Shown piece after piece: positions 1-12,959 of a stretch of 64,000 nucleotides of DNA (position 1 is its first letter; each line of letters begins with the position of its first letter). A model generated the notes under the pieces. That model was not told where the DNA came from. It was given only the letters and a program-made list of their open reading frames with translations, and searched no databases. A program made the translations under genes and the position numbers. Where the stretch lies: contig OX419757.1 of NCBI GenBank assembly GCA_948567375.1, positions 57,474,001 through 57,538,000 on the forward strand, given 5' to 3'. The DNA is from Lunularia cruciata (lineage: Eukaryota; Streptophyta; Marchantiopsida; Lunulariales; Lunulariaceae).

Positions 1-1900
1 AATGCCTCCATACCTTGGTGGCATATACCATTGCAATTTGTTCCTGATCTCAAGGAGAGTAATTTCTTTCAATTGTATTTAGTTGGCCAAACACAAAGGC
101 AATGGGATGTAGTCCATCTGGGAATTTCAGTTGCAACACAACTCCAATTGCAAAATTAGAAGCATCAAAATCAACCACATAAGGTAGCTGAGGATCATAT
201 GGTTGAAGAATGGGTCTTGAAGACACCATATGTTTCAACTTTTGGAATGCTTCCTTGTGCTTATTGATCCACTGGAAGCTTGAGTTCTTCTCCAAGGGGT
301 CAATCAATGGTGCATCACATGAGCATAATAAGGGATGAACCATCGATAAAAATTGGCCAATCCATTAAATGCACGTACTTTTGTAGTATCCTTTGGAGTA
401 GGCCAATTAGTAATGGCCTTGATTTTCTCCTCTTTCATCTTGATCCTCTCTGATGAGATCTTGTGATCCAAGAAGGTAACCTCCTTTTGCCAAAAGGTGC
501 ACTTCAAATTCTTGTAGTAAAACTTCCATTGTCGTAGTTGTCTTAGGACTTCTCGCACATGATTCACATATTCTACCTTTGTCTTGCTATAGGGTAAGAT
601 ATCATCCAAGCACACCACCACATATTGATCCAATAGTCCATCCAACGCTCAATGCATTTGATCCATGAAGACTATTGGAGCATTAGTGAGCCTGAAAGGT
701 AGAACTCTCCACTTGAAATGCTCATATCTTGTGTGAAAGGCAGTCTTTTGCACATCTTCCCAATCAATGGGGATTTGATAATAGTTGCTACAAAGATCCA
801 ACTTGGAAAAATGTCATGATCTATTAAATTGATCAAGGAAGTCATCAATTCAAGGCAAGGGATATGCATTCTTCATTGTTTGCTTATTGAACCCACGATA
901 ATCAATACAAAAATGAAGTCCTTTATCCTTTTTTGGAACAAATAGTATTGGTGCTCTCCAAGGAGAGGTACTATGTTGTATGAAGTCCTTCTCAAAAAAC
1001 TCCATAAATGCTGTTTGCAACTCCTCCAACTCCTTTGGTGAGAGCCGATAGATTGGTCTACTCATTGGAGTACTCCCTTGCAATAACTCAATCTTGAAAG
1101 GCATACCACAATCGGAGGGTAATCCCTTTGGCAAATCATCCAGAAAAATGCCCGCAAACTCTTGAACTATCTGATCAACCATTGCTTGATGAGGCTCTTG
1201 GCCCTCAGATTTTCCTTGTGCAATTGGCTTGATCCACATCACAAAAATAAACTTATCTTCCTCCTAAGCTTGCTCTATGGTTGCTTAACTAACAAACTTT
1301 CCATTTAGAGACTCATCTTTCTTCAAAGCTTGCTCCATGGCTGCTTTCTTGGCAAACATCCCATCTTAGGACTCATCTCCCTTCAAGGTTTGCTCTATGG
1401 CTACCTTCTTGACAAAATTCCCATCTTGAGATTGAATATTCTTAGGTATCTTACTCAAAGATGCCAGACAACCTAATTGGAAATTCTTACCTTGGTGTTG
1501 TACTTGAATTTGTCATTGATTCCAATCAAATTGAACCTTATGACGTTCAATCAAAGGTAATCCTAGAATACATCATAGTGTAGAGGTGCCATTGCAAACC
1601 TCATACACTCCAAATACTCATTCCCAATCTTGAAGGTAACAAGATGCAAGGTACGGAATGCAAAACCCTTTCTACCACCTGCCATCATCAATCTACTTCT
1701 AATTATTGGCTTGATAGGAATACTCAATTCCATTGCTACTTGCACAGATATGCAATTCTCTGAACTTCTAGAATAAACCAAAATCCTACAACTCTAATTA
1801 TATATTGTACCTTGCAAGTGAAACAAACTTGCATGGGTCGAGCCTTCAATTCCATTGGAACTAATCAAGCTCCCAATAGGTGGCCCAAAATCTCCTATTG
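1..1900 (-). pseudogene. Family A pol remnant (protease, RT, start of RNase H), A1
   Basis: Minus-strand fragments line up in pol order. 1563-1781 is protease. 850-1242 is the RT N-terminus ([44 protein letters not shown]). 304-645 is the RT palm, with the catalytic motif as C-L-D-D (VVVCLDDILPYS), the thumb, and the typical FNGLANFYRWFI stretch. 50-343 is the start of RNase H (VVDFDASNFAIG). The first motif residue is Cys where the other copies have Phe. Frames change repeatedly, for example near 650-870, so no full polyprotein can be made. Nothing here is expected to be active. Confidence 0.88.
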
Positions 1901-1949
1901 AGATTCCTCATTTATTTTGATCATTCCATTCCACAAACTCCATCTAGGC

Positions 1950-2812
1950 GACTTGTCAAGGTCACCCATTCCTAAGTGGACATTTAACAATGCAATGTCT
2001 AACTTGGCAACAATAAAAACAACCGCCATTTTGTCACAATCTTTCTTCATCTACTATACCAAGTGGTCTCCATTGGATAACATCAATCTTTATTGGTGTT
2101 GGTTCCTCCACCCATGTGTATTGTACTTGTAGGCTTTTTGTAGGTTGAGGTCAAGACCAAGTTGTCGCAACCAAGGAATCAAAGCGCTAAGCCAATTGCA
2201 TAGCTTCTTCCACATTTTGTTTCCGACATGGTCACCTCCAATTTGGTTCGTGACTTCAATCGTCTCACAAATTGATCTAGAACTTCACTTTCTTGTATAT
2301 TTGGAATCTGCATGATGATGTTATGAAATTGCATGATATAGCTCCTTATAGAGCCAATTTTTCATCAACTCTGCCAATTTATCTTATGCAGCTAGGATGG
2401 CATTTACAGTTTGAAACTGACCAAGTATTGCCTCCTTGAATTTTGCCCATGTCAAGATTGGTGCAACAATCTATCATTCAGCTCGCTCTACTTGGAATCG
2501 CCACCAAATTTTTGCCACACCATCCAATTGGCTAGAAGCTAAGAGAATCTGTTTTTGTTCATCTTGAAGATTGGTAGCTTCAAAATAATGTTCACAGTCA
2601 AATAAAAAATTCTCCACTATGCTTGGAAGATTCTTGTCTTCAAACACCTTGGGTTTTGGAAATTGGATTTAATCTTCTCTATCTTGAACTGGTGCTCTCT
2701 ATGTGTTATTATTATATGTTATTGTCAATGCTGGTCTTGGTTCATCCAACAATCAAGTAAGTTGCTCGATTTGTTGCTACGTAGCAATGATTACGTCTTG
2801 TATTGCCGCCAT
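1950..2812 (-). pseudogene. Family A gag remnant, A1
   Basis: The minus-strand start at 2812 gives MAAIQD, matching the MAA start of the other copies, but an in-frame stop follows within about a dozen codons. The capsid-like middle (LDGVAKLWW-type and MREPQ-type segments) can be followed in shifting frames to a CCHC zinc knuckle at about 1971-2030, which still reads C-x2-C-x4-H-x4-C. Gag proteins of this type form the particle and the knuckle binds RNA. The frame is broken, so this is a relic. Confidence 0.75.
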
Positions 2813-3070
2813 GGCTACTACTCTATCCCACTACTCCAATTTATCTAATTTATTAACACATAGATGCAACATGTCCATTGTTCTCCATAAGTTACAACTG
2901 GAAGTCTTGAGGGTTCCTTAAACAAGGTGATCATATGAAAAAAATTCCTACCCAATGTGCAAGGTGATGAATTATGTGAAACAATGCTTGGATAATACTT
3001 GGACACAAAAATCCCAATGGTTTGGCAAAAGTGGATTTGGTGGTCCATAAATTCCATCCATCCCATTCTT

Positions 3071-3083
3071 GCTCTGAGACCAA
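3071..3083 (-). promoter_or_regulatory. Primer binding site of A1 (tRNA-Met type)
   Basis: On the minus strand this reads TTGGTCTCAGAGC directly after the LTR end. It differs by one base from the TTGGTATCAGAGC seen in A5 and A6, which is complementary to the 3' end of initiator tRNA-Met as used by many plant LTR elements. Confidence 0.85.
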
Positions 3084-3509
3084 TGTAAAAGTCCAAGAAC
3101 AAGGAGAGAAATAAGGGAATGAAAGCTCACATTGGGACACTTGAATGATGGAAAAATCCAAATGCCTAGCATGAGCTTTGGCTTTGGTATTTATAAGGAG
3201 CATACAAAGCCTTTGAAAAGCTTCTCAAGAAGCTTCCTTGAGCCGCTTTCTTAGAGTGCAAGCCAAGTTATTTGAGAAGCTTCTCAAGAAGCTTCCTTCT
3301 AGAAGTCATTTACTTGGCGTGCAAGCTAAGCTAGTTGGAAGCTTCTAAAAGCTTCCATCTAGAAGCTACCTACTTGGGGTGCAAGTTAAGCTAGCCGAGA
3401 AGCTTCCCAAGAAGCTTCCTAGGTACTTTTGGAATATTTTAGACTAATTTGTCTTATTTGCTACTTCGTTAACCCAACTAACTTTGTCGCTAAAATCCAT
3501 ATTGTTACA
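3084..3509 (-). repeat. 5' LTR of A1
   Basis: A 426-bp LTR, minus strand, starting TGTAACAATATGG (3509) and ending CTTTTACA (3084). It carries the family's GAAGCTTC/TTCTAGAA clusters at about 3210-3420 (for example around 3333-3351) and a TATA-like box at about 3190, so the layout matches the A4-A6 LTRs. See the finding on heat-shock-type elements. Confidence 0.9.
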
Positions 3510-3569
3510 ACCTTTCATCCTTTGCTTTACTACCATCAAATTGGACCAAAGATTTGTAGTCTTCCTTGA

Positions 3570-4515
3570 TGGAACAATAGTGTAAGCATATGCTGCATTC
3601 TCTCTTAGTTGACTTGTCCATTCCTTGGGCCACTAGAGTACACCTTTGCTCTTGCTCCTACAAGGGTGTAGGCTCTTGGATCCTAGCTTTAACATGCATT
3701 AGGGCATTCCAACTCACACCAACCACCTTCTCTACAATGATGAGGTTCCACTAAGGTTTGGTCCACCCGTCTGCATCTTAGTTATTCACTTGTGAGTGTG
3801 GTTCCACACTAGATGCAACAACGGTCCATATGACATGAAGTCCTTTTGGAGGATAGAGGATAACTACCCATGATACCATCATGGATATAATGTTTGCTAT
3901 GACACGAGAGGGTGGATACCTTGCTTGGAGGGATCATTTATATTTGCTATAGATGGCACATGTTAGAGCACACTTATACTTGGTCTAGATTGATTAGATG
4001 ATAGTGGCAGATGTTGTGGTTACAGACCCTACTTGTGATGTGGTTTTGGAAGGAGTGACTACTCATCCTACTGGATGGGCAATGAGCGGAACAACAACAT
4101 GTAAGGTCTCCAAGTATAGGGGTATATAGTGAGATCACCTCTTTGTTCCTCTAGCCTTGTAGTTATAGGAGCGATGGACACTATGTTTGACACATTTGTG
4201 AGGGGGTGCACGGGAGCTTACCATATTATACGTTAAGAGGTACCATTCTCACTCTCATACTTTATAGTATACTTTAGACAATGTGTGTCCAATGCTCTAT
4301 AGAGAGCATTCACACTAGGTGATACCTCTTTGGATGCTCCATTATCCATTAGTTTGTAGACCTTACGACTTGCATAGCTTGGATATCAAAGGTATGATCA
4401 GGCGTATTTCTCATATAAACATTATTGGGGCTTAGCCCCCTTGAACTCTTTTGTCTCTCCCTTTACAGCTTGATGGGGTCTTCCCATCCTTCATGTGTTG
4501 CGTACGTGGTTGCTT
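3570..4515. repeat. Dispersed repeat R, copy R1
   Basis: About 0.95 kb that is clearly homologous, over its whole length, with 27081-28040. Shared blocks include CCATTCCTTGGGC near 3630, GCATTCCAACT near 3705, TTATTCACTTGTGAG near 3785 and the TCTTCCCATC end near 4480. Divergence is high with many indels. No coding domain is visible on either strand. It may be an LTR or other non-coding part of an unrecognised transposon. Orientation is the same in both copies. Confidence 0.75.
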
Positions 4516-5880
4516 CTTTCTCTTCATTAGTTCCAAATATAAGTAACCTTGTAAATGTCAGATTTGCGTGACTTCCGGCAGTAGTCCAATATACAACATA
4601 GACTGCAAGATCTCTCCGAGTTCAATTGAAGTTTTTGAAGCTTGAATGTTCGATGATTGCACCTTCACACTCTGACTGATAGATCCAATTTTCACTCCTA
4701 GATCCACTTTGTGATCGTCCCCACGGGCCCAGATCCTTTTAATGTGATGGATCCGACTGAAATTGAGACTTAATCACAAGCAATTTTTGGATTTCACTTG
4801 CCACATTAGTGCATTGATTTGGAAACCGTGATAGGTGCAGTTTGAAAAAACACGGTGAAGTCACGGTCCAAGGATCTGACACTGTATGATAAGCGGGGTT
4901 AGTGCCCATGACAGTTGAATGATTCTGATCTTCTCGTGAGGAGCAAGAGACCTCCCAGTTTCGAGGATTGTAGTAGAGTCTAACTAAGTTTTCTAAGCTG
5001 TAACGATCTGCAAGTCAATGCAAACAGTGTAAGAAAAGGCAGCAGCTGATGTTACAAACACAGCAGGTGTGTTTAACACGTCGGTTGCATGACTGGCCGA
5101 TCCTGATCATAACGCATCGTTGCAGTAGTGTATGATCGAGTTAAGCAGAAATTTATGCCAAGCGCAATGCAAGTGATTCCATTTCATGAGCCTACACAAA
5201 ACTCAATGATCGCTCAACTGGCTTGGATTCAAATGCTAGGATTACACAGCCCTGGACTTCCGCAATTGGATACCTAATGCGGGCAAATAACTATAATCAA
5301 CGGCTTCATGGTTTATTCGAGATCGTAGAAGGTTCGTGGAGTGAACTACGATAAGAGACTTCTCGTACCTTAAGAATAGATAGTTTTAACCTATAGACTT
5401 CGTAGTGTGGATTAAGAAAAAGCGACCGCGGTGAAAGCATGAGAGACGGGAAGACCCCATCAAGCACGTACAAGGGAAAGATAAAGAAGGTAAAATGGTG
5501 CTAAGCCACAATAGTATTGGTAAAAGAAATCTGCCTTACAACACCCAAGGTATCTGAGTTATGTAAATCGTAACGTAGATAAGGTTTGCCTCGTGAGCTA
5601 AGATGTTAGGTAGTGGTCAAAATACTGATTGTTTTCTTTCACTGGAATTTAGTTCCCCGCACGAGCTAATGGGGGCCGCTTCCAAGATGAGTTTAGCCCA
5701 TGGAACTTTGAAACTATTACTAGGTGCATACTGGAAGTTATGAAGTGAGAATCAAGTTTAGTTGTATAATTTTCCATGAGAAAAGTAACAAATATAGACA
5801 GAAGACCAGATCGACGTGGAGGTAAATTGTTCGTTGTTGTTTGAGCAATATAAATTTACATTACATTTTTCTTCCTTCTA
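4516..5880. other. Non-coding stretch without recognisable gene
   Basis: Less AT-rich than the transposon parts and without any ORF over 60 codons that resembles a protein. I see no LTR, primer site or pol similarity. One half of an 18-bp perfect inverted repeat lies here (5448-5465), the other in R1 (4468-4485). The texture resembles the non-transposon island at 28-36 kb. Confidence 0.6.
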
Positions 5881-6749
5881 ATGTAGAAAAGTGATGGGTT
5901 CGGACGTTTTAGATAGTCTTTATTATATTTTGGTTTTATCACAATATAGTTTAAAAACTAAAAATATTGAATTTTTTTTATAAGTATTATAGTTGTTAGA
6001 ATTTTGAAAGTTAGTATACACTCATGTCAAGTGAGATATGAGGGGATAATTTTCAGGTTCAAAGATATATAGGATGGAGTATCCCATATCATTATTATAT
6101 TTTTAAATTTTTACTATATTTATTATGTTGTTGAATTGTTAGATTTCTAGTTTTTATTTATCTTACTCTTGTAATGGTATCTTTGTTATAAGAGAGTGGA
6201 TGTATGGGGTAAAAAGCGGTAGATGTTAGATTTCAAAGATTTTAAACTAGAGATTGGATGACCTTACGAGAGGAGTATGTTTTAGCTGCATGTTTTAGGA
6301 GATATTATTAGTCACATGATGTTATAAATTCCTCTCAATTCCAACAATGTAAGATATTGGGTCTAGCTGGAGAGTATATTAACCTTAAATTAAGTGATGT
6401 AAACCTTACATCTTTTGTTTATTGCTAGTCTCACTAACAAGTCTATTTCTTCTTTATACCTATTACATATTGCACCAAGAGAAGGAATGTAATTTAATGT
6501 AATTAAATCTTGGAATATTAATTTAGAAGCTATTATATATTGATAAATCACTTTCTGCTCATGTATTATGCACAACTTCATCCCTTTCTTCAAGGTGTTT
6601 ATCAAGGATGATTTATGGAAGTATCAGAGATTGCTTCCAAGCAAATGATCATTCTTGTGATCTTAAGGAGTTGTTCTAAGTGGTTGTAGTAGTAGCAAGG
6701 AGGGGGATTCTTATGTAAATCAGTTTAGCAAATCAACTTCTAGCGTTAT
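5881..6749. other. AT-rich stretch without recognisable gene
   Basis: Strongly AT-rich DNA flanking the left target duplication of B1. A 71-codon minus-strand ORF at 6390-6605 has no recognisable motif and is probably chance. Nothing else supportable is seen. Confidence 0.55.
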
Positions 6750-6754
6750 TATTG

Positions 6755-7328
6755 TGTAATACCATTAGTTTGCATATTATCTAGAGATAGAATTTGGTTT
6801 GGTAATATCTTGAGGAATATTATATATGATGGTCTAGGTAGATCAGACAAAGGTGTCACCAAAAAAATACTTCCACTAATAAGGTTTAAAATACTTTGAA
6901 AACTTTAGAGCTAATTTTAGAGGCCTAAATGGGTGAATTAGACCTTGAAAAATAAAAGATTCCTTCCATTTAGGAAGATAGGCATTGCCTTGTCCACCAA
7001 GTTTATCTCATTGAGAGCTTTCCAAAAATACATTGGCCATGATGTTATTAATTTCTTATAGAAAGATTTTCTAAAGATTCCCTTTGGTCAAACTTGTTGA
7101 CCAACCAAATAGGAAAAGGATCAACATGTCAGCAATCCATGCAACTAATCTAAGGGCGGAGCTTGCTTACATGTCACCAATCCATGTATCTAATCCAAGG
7201 GTGCAACTCCCTTTAGATGGATCCTCTTTGCTAGAGAATAAAGACAAGGTGCTCCTTTGGAGCATCGGAGTATTGAGTGTTGAAATGTTGCGTTTCTCTT
7301 GGAGTTTCTCTATCCTTGGAATATTACA
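6755..7328 (+). repeat. 5' LTR of B1
   Basis: A 574-bp LTR starting TGTAATACCATTAG and ending GGAATATTACA. It matches the 3' LTR (24411-25004) and, in reverse orientation, the solo LTR at 19171-19901. A 107-codon ORF inside it (7084-7407) is an artefact of LTR sequence. Confidence 0.92.
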
Positions 7329-7329
7329 A

Positions 7330-7341
7330 TGGTTTCAAAGC
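7330..7341 (+). promoter_or_regulatory. Primer binding site of B1 (tRNA-Met type, degenerate)
   Basis: TGGTTTCAAAGC one base after the LTR end, differing from TGGTATCAGAGC by two bases. The position relative to the LTR supports the assignment. Confidence 0.8.
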
Positions 7342-7935
7342 AAATGTTTTAAGCTAAGTGAGTGGATCACCCCTTTTGGAGGAACATGTACTATTGAGAC
7401 GGAGTAATTTTGAGGGGAGAAAAAGTAGTGCAATTGATAGATTGGGGATGTTTTAGAGAGAGGATAGGATGGATGCTCATGGAGGATAATTTCATGTACC
7501 TCAATTTTTGCTCTTGAATCCATTCCACATTAAGATTATGTACATCCAACACGAGCAAGTGAGAATATATCTCATTTACCATGTTGGAGCATAGTCCATG
7601 GACATGACATAATAAATTTGCCAAACTTGGTGATTCTACCTATGTTTATACAAAATATAGAATGGGATTTGATAATTTACATGTTTTTATGATTCAATGG
7701 ATCTAAAAATACCAAATCCTTTCACTTTCAACACTTAAATTAGAAATCCATTATGTTGTTAGACCAAAAGTGATATTTAGGGATTTTGTAGTCAAAAGTT
7801 TTGGTGAAGAATATTATCAATGAGTGATAGCCTTTGAGGTCCTAATGTTAGTCTCAATTTTCCATACCTCTTCTTGAGTGATCATATTAATCCTATATTG
7901 AAGTAGGAAGTAGCGATTGAGCTTTTACTGTGTGT

Positions 7936-8960
7936 ACAAATCATAGAGCAATAGTTGCAAGATCTGATGCAATGAACGTAGGGGATGTTGAACAAGTTTT
8001 GGGAGATCAAGATGACAATGGAGGCATTGCAAAGTCAAGTACGTACTTTCAAGAATGATTATACAATACAAGAAGGGGAATCATCCCAAAACCTAGTAAC
8101 AATGGCCAAAGTACTTGGAGAGTCACTCATGCCAATGACATCCATTGACCCCAATCAACAATGAACCCCTATTGTTACTAAAAATAAAGAAGATATGCAA
8201 CATTGAGCATTACAAGGGATAATGTTCCATGAGAGTAGTGGAAAACTAGATCTCAAGAATGAATAGATACTTTTGATTATTCATATCGAGATCATTAATC
8301 ATTTTTGTAGTCATGTTTGCATGTTTTCGTATTTGACCAATAAGCCCTCACATGGTATGATGCTTGAGAATGATCAATGTTTGCAAAATGAAGAGAGATC
8401 AATTGGATGGTAATGCAAGAAGGGTTGTTGAAGAATTTCCAATCCATGGCTTCCATGCAGATGGCTTGATCCTAACTAGGGGATTTGAAGCCTAACAACA
8501 TAAAAGAGTACATGGAGACATTTCTTGATCTATAGGTCATGATAAAAAATATGAGTCCAAAAAAAGCTCTTGACAATTTCAAATGGGGGTTAAAAGAGCA
8601 AATTCACCAAGAGCTGATGGTACATAATCCTTGCACTATTTTTGCAACCATTGCGTGTGTTTAGATTAGAGAATAGTAAAGGTGCTTGGAGGAGGTGAAG
8701 AGGTAGTCCCGACACAACACTATCAAGCTAAAACATTGCACTTTGGTGGACTAGTTCCTATGGAGTTTTGCAACATTTGTTTATGAGACCAAGGAGCACA
8801 ACCGCTCCAAGGGGAGTGAAGACGGGTCGAGGAAAGGAGAGATGGAGTCCTACAAGGAGAAGGGGCTTGAGCAAAACAATGATGTTCTTACAATTATGGA
8901 CAAGTTGGGCACATAGCCATCAATTGTCATGTTTGCCTTCCTAGAGAGGCCCTTGGCCTC
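7936..8960 (+). pseudogene. Family B gag remnant, B1
   Basis: The first part aligns with the minus-strand ORF 63616-63365 of B2 (shared ARSDA, DVEQV, QDDNG and KSSTY words), which begins with Met there; here the start codon is lost. Capsid-like text continues to a decayed zinc knuckle at about 8905-8945 (GQVGHIAINC is readable; the second Cys is replaced by Tyr). Stops and frameshifts occur throughout, so no product is expected. Confidence 0.7.
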
Positions 8961-9029
8961 CATACAAGTGACCATTGAACAACTTGAAGAGATGAATCAA
9001 AGAAGAGGATATTGAAATCACATCAAAAA

Positions 9030-11256
9030 ACAAAGATAATTAGTAAATGTGCCTTGTGACCTTATTGGCTCAATGGAGTGGAGTAAAAGTAAGGGGATAA
9101 AGAGGACAAGTGCGCAAAGGTTGAAGACTACAAATGCACAACTAATTATTGTAAATGGAGTATTAGAAGGCAATCAAGTGAGAGTAATGATAGACTTTGG
9201 AGCAATAGAGAATGTCTTATCTTGGTTTGTTGGAATAAGGTTGCAGATGGAACTAGAGAAGGATAAGAATGAAAAAGTAGAGTTATCTAATAGTCAGACA
9301 AAGAGGATTAAGTCATTACTTCGAAAGGTAGTACTCTCTATGGGAGAGTATTGGGAAGAAATTGAATGGCAAGTGATATGGTTAGCTTGTTAAAATGTGA
9401 TCTTAGGCATTCCATGGATGGAGCACTACAACTATCCCATAATAAATTGGAGCAAATTGGATCACTACCCGATAATAAATTGGAGAATAAAATAGTGAAA
9501 ACTAGCCAATAGAAGATCATTGGAGATAGAGAAAGACTGCAAAGGCAAGAATTACCTCTCTATGCCGTAGAGATAACAACTATTGGTAAGATAAATAGAT
9601 GTGTCATGGGTCTAATAAGAGAAGTCTAGAATGCACAACTTAATAGATAAATTCTTGAAAACTTGAAAGATGTGGTCAATGAGTTCAAGATGTCTTCCTT
9701 GATGATTTACCCTCAAGATTACCACCAAAAAGGAAAGTAGATCATAAAATTGAGATACTTCCTAGGAAGACATCTCCTTGTAAGGCGCTATATTTACTAT
9801 CACCTCATGAGTTAGAGGAGTGCAAGACTTAAATTGAGGATATACTAGAAAAAGTTTTTTTCCAACTTAATGTGTCACCATATGGAGCTCTTGTTTTTTT
9901 GTAAAGAAGAAGGATGATACAATGTGCATGTGCATTGACTTTTGGAGCCTAAATCAACAAATGGCAAATGCATATTACCTCACTTAGATGACCTTTTTGA
10001 TCAACTCAATGGAGGCAAAACTCTTCACCAAACTTGATATCTGGAATGGTTATAACCAAATCAAGATTACGGAGGAAGACATACACAAAACTATCTTTCA
10101 AACAAGGTATGATCACTTTGAGTACCTAATGATGCCGTTTGGTCTCACTATGCACAAGACGCTTTCATGAGTTTGATGAATGACATATTTTGTCCATATT
10201 TGGATAAGTCTATTATCATTTTCTTTGATGACATCTTAGTTTACAGTAGGATAATGAAGGAGCACAAGCAACATCTAATAGAAGCTCTCTAGATTCCACA
10301 AAAACCAATTGTATGCCAAAGTCTCAAAGTGCAAGTTAGCAAGTCTAAAGTAGATTACTTGGGGCATAAAGTAAGTGCAAAAGGTATCTAAGTATAAAAA
10401 GATAAAATATATGTCATTCAAAAATAGGGTGCTCCAAAAGATCAGACTCAACTCAAGAGTTTCTTGGAATTGATTAGGCTTTATCATCAATTTATCAAGG
10501 AATTCTACAATGGCACTACTTGGCAAGGGAAAGAAGTGGCCTTTAGGAACTTAAAGATGCATTCTCACATGCACCAATCTTGAATATGGTATAACCAAAA
10601 ATATCCAATCAAGCTGGCTATAAATGCATTAAGCATTGCGATAGGAGTAGTCCTACAACAAGAATGGAATGGTGGTTGGCACCCAATTGCATATTCTCTC
10701 AAAAGCTATTATCTATAGAGTGTAAGGATCATACCATTGAATGAGAAGAGTTGGCTATTGTCCTTGCAAGACCACAAACCTCTAGTCTAGCTTGAGACAC
10801 AGAAAGATCTATCTTGTTGACAAATTTGTTGGGTAAAGTAGAGACAATAGTTCAACATGACTATCATATACGTGGAAGGGAAGAAGCAACCTATAAGTGC
10901 ATTCACCCAAATGTCTATGGTGAATAATTTGGTGAAAGAGGTTAAGATGAATCCAAAATTTTGGCCAAAGATTCTTATTACTATGAGTCCACACATTGTA
11001 GGAGCTCAATCATCCAAAGGCATAACCAATACCCAAGGACTTACCTTTCATGATGGCAAGTTATGGATCTTGGATAATCTAGAGCTAAGAACAACCATCC
11101 TAGCAAAGTATCATGACTTTACCTTAGTTGCAGTCAAATGGCATTACTATTGGTCCAAGATGAGCACCAATGTGAGGAAGTACATCCAAAGTTGCTTGAT
11201 TTGTCAAAAAAATAAAGCCTCTAATCAAACTCTTGCGGGACTCCTTCAACTCCTCA
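9030..11256 (+). pseudogene. Family B pol, first part (protease to integrase N-terminus), B1
   Basis: Protease at 9049-9440 shows VMIDFGAIENVLS and, after a stop, ILGIPWMEHYN; the expected D-S/T-G is D-F-G. RT begins about 9700, with [16 protein letters not shown] at 10018-10065, YLMMPFGLT at 10122-10149 and the catalytic motif as F-F-D-D-ILVYS near 10215-10245. RNase H follows at about 10600-10800. The integrase zinc domain is at about 11100-11230 (CLICQKNKASNQ). Many stops and frameshifts. A3 enters the integrase at 11257. Confidence 0.88.
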
Positions 11257-11753
11257 TGCAACAATATGGAGTTTACTGATGAGTTAGTCAAGACTAATGA
11301 AATAGAAAATAGGCCAAATTATCCTAAAATATTCAAGAAACATATAGGAAGCTTCTTGGTACCTTTCAAGTATTGGGAAGATGCATGCCAAATGGTGAAT
11401 CATAGAAGAAAGCTTATTGGGAAGCTTCATGGCTAGCTTAGCGTGCATTCCAAGTAGATGGCTTCTAGAAGGAAGTTCCTTTGGAAGCTTCTTGGCTAAC
11501 TTAGCTTGCATGCAAAGTAAGCAACTTCTAGAAGGAAGCTTCTTGAGAAACTTCTTATTTAGTTTGAATTGCACTCTAAGAAAGCACCTTGGAGGAAGTT
11601 TTTTGAGAATCTTCTCAAGAGTTTTATATATTTCTCTATAAATACCAAAGCCTAAGCTCATGTTTAGCATTTGGAGTTCTCTCATTCAAGTATCCTAATG
11701 TGATCTTCCACTCTGATCTTCCATTCTCCTATTTCTCTCTTTGGTCTTTTATA
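11257..11753 (+). repeat. 5' LTR of A3
   Basis: 497 bp, starting TGCAACAATATGG and ending TTTTATA (the canonical CA end is mutated). It contains GAATATTC-type, TTCTAGAAGG and AAGCTTC clusters at about 11320-11620 and a TATA-like CTATAAATACC near 11636. Longer than the 412-bp 3' LTR because of differences in the repeat-rich U3 part. Confidence 0.88.
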
Positions 11754-11766
11754 TTGGTATTAAAGT
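11754..11766 (+). promoter_or_regulatory. Primer binding site of A3 (degenerate)
   Basis: TTGGTATTAAAGT immediately after the LTR, three changes from TTGGTATCAGAGC. Confidence 0.75.
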
Positions 11767-12019
11767 AAGAATGGAATGGATGGAATTTATGGACCACCAA
11801 ATCTATTTCTACCAAACCATTGGGATTTTTGTGTCCATGTACTACCCAAGCATCATTTCACTCAATTCATCTTCTCATACTTTGGGCAAAATTTCTGAAT
11901 GCAATCATCTTGTTTGATGAATCCTTGGTACTTCCAATTGTAACATATGGAGAACGGTGAATGTGTTGTATCTCGTGTTAACTTAGATCAACTTTAGATA
12001 GTTTGATAGAGTAGTAGTC

Positions 12020-12900
12020 ATGGCAGCAATGCTTGAGGTTCATGCATGGCAATGATTGCATTGCTATGCAATAAAAAATTGAGCACCCTACCTGATTATT
12101 GGAAGAACAAGATCATCAATGATAAGAGCATGCAGAGAGAACACCATTTTGAGAAGGAGAAGAGCAAATCCAATTTCTGAAACCCAAGGTATTTGAGTGC
12201 AAGAATCTCTCCAAGTGCAATGGAGAATTTTGTGTTTGATTGTGAATGTTACTTCAAAGCTAGAAATCTTCAAGATGAACAAAAATAAAATCGCTTGGCT
12301 TCTAGCCAATTTGATGGAGTAGCAAAGCTATGGTGGCAAATCCGAGTAGAGCAAGCCAAATGGCAATTTGTTGCACTAATCTTGACATGAGCAGAATTCA
12401 AGAGTGTAATAATTGGTTGATTCCAAGCTATTAATACCACATGAAACGCAAGAGATAGGTTGGTAGAGTTGAAGCAAATTGGCTATGTAAGAAACTATAT
12501 CATGTAATTCTAGAACACAATCATATAAATTCTAGATATATTGGAAGGTTTGATCAGTTTGTGAGGGGCTTGAAGTCACAAACAAAACTAGTGGTGATTA
12601 TGCAAGAGCCAAAACACTTGAAGGAAGCCATGTACTTGGTTGAATGCTTTGATTCTTTGGTAGCAACAACTTGGTCTTAACCTTGACCTTGACCTCCACA
12701 AAAAACCTACCAATACACTACACACAGGTGGAGGAGCAGACAAAAATGGAGATTGATGCCATCCAATAGAGACCACTTGGCACTATAGATAGAGATAAAT
12801 TATGACAAAATAGTGGTTGTTTTTATTGTCACCAAATTGGATATAACATTGCTAAATGTCCACTCAAGAATGGATGAGCTTGAAAAATTGCTTAGATGGA
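12020..12900 (+). pseudogene. Family A gag remnant, A3
   Basis: Starts with MAAM at 12020. The capsid-like region is readable in patches to about 12670. The zinc knuckle near 12813-12860 keeps its Cys residues, but the zinc-binding His is replaced by Tyr (CAT to TAT). Stop codons interrupt all frames. Confidence 0.75.
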
Positions 12901-12959
12901 GTTTATGAAGCAAAATGATCAAAGAAATGAGGAATCCCAATAGTAGATTTTGGACCGCC

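Larger units (their letters stand above)
1..3509 (-). mobile_element. Family A Ty3/gypsy chromovirus, copy A1 (cut by window edge)
   Basis: Read on the minus strand the order is LTR (3509-3084), primer binding site, gag, protease, reverse transcriptase, then the window ends inside the RNase H region. The 3' half and 3' LTR lie outside. Family assignment rests on shared LTR sequence, primer site and protein similarity with A3-A6 in this window. Every coding segment is broken by stops and frameshifts, so this is a dead copy. The flank at 3510 gives no usable target duplication because the other end is missing. Confidence 0.9.

Noticed and set aside
7084-7407. 107-codon ORF, similar to one at 24631-25038
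   Set aside because: Both are inside the LTRs of B1.
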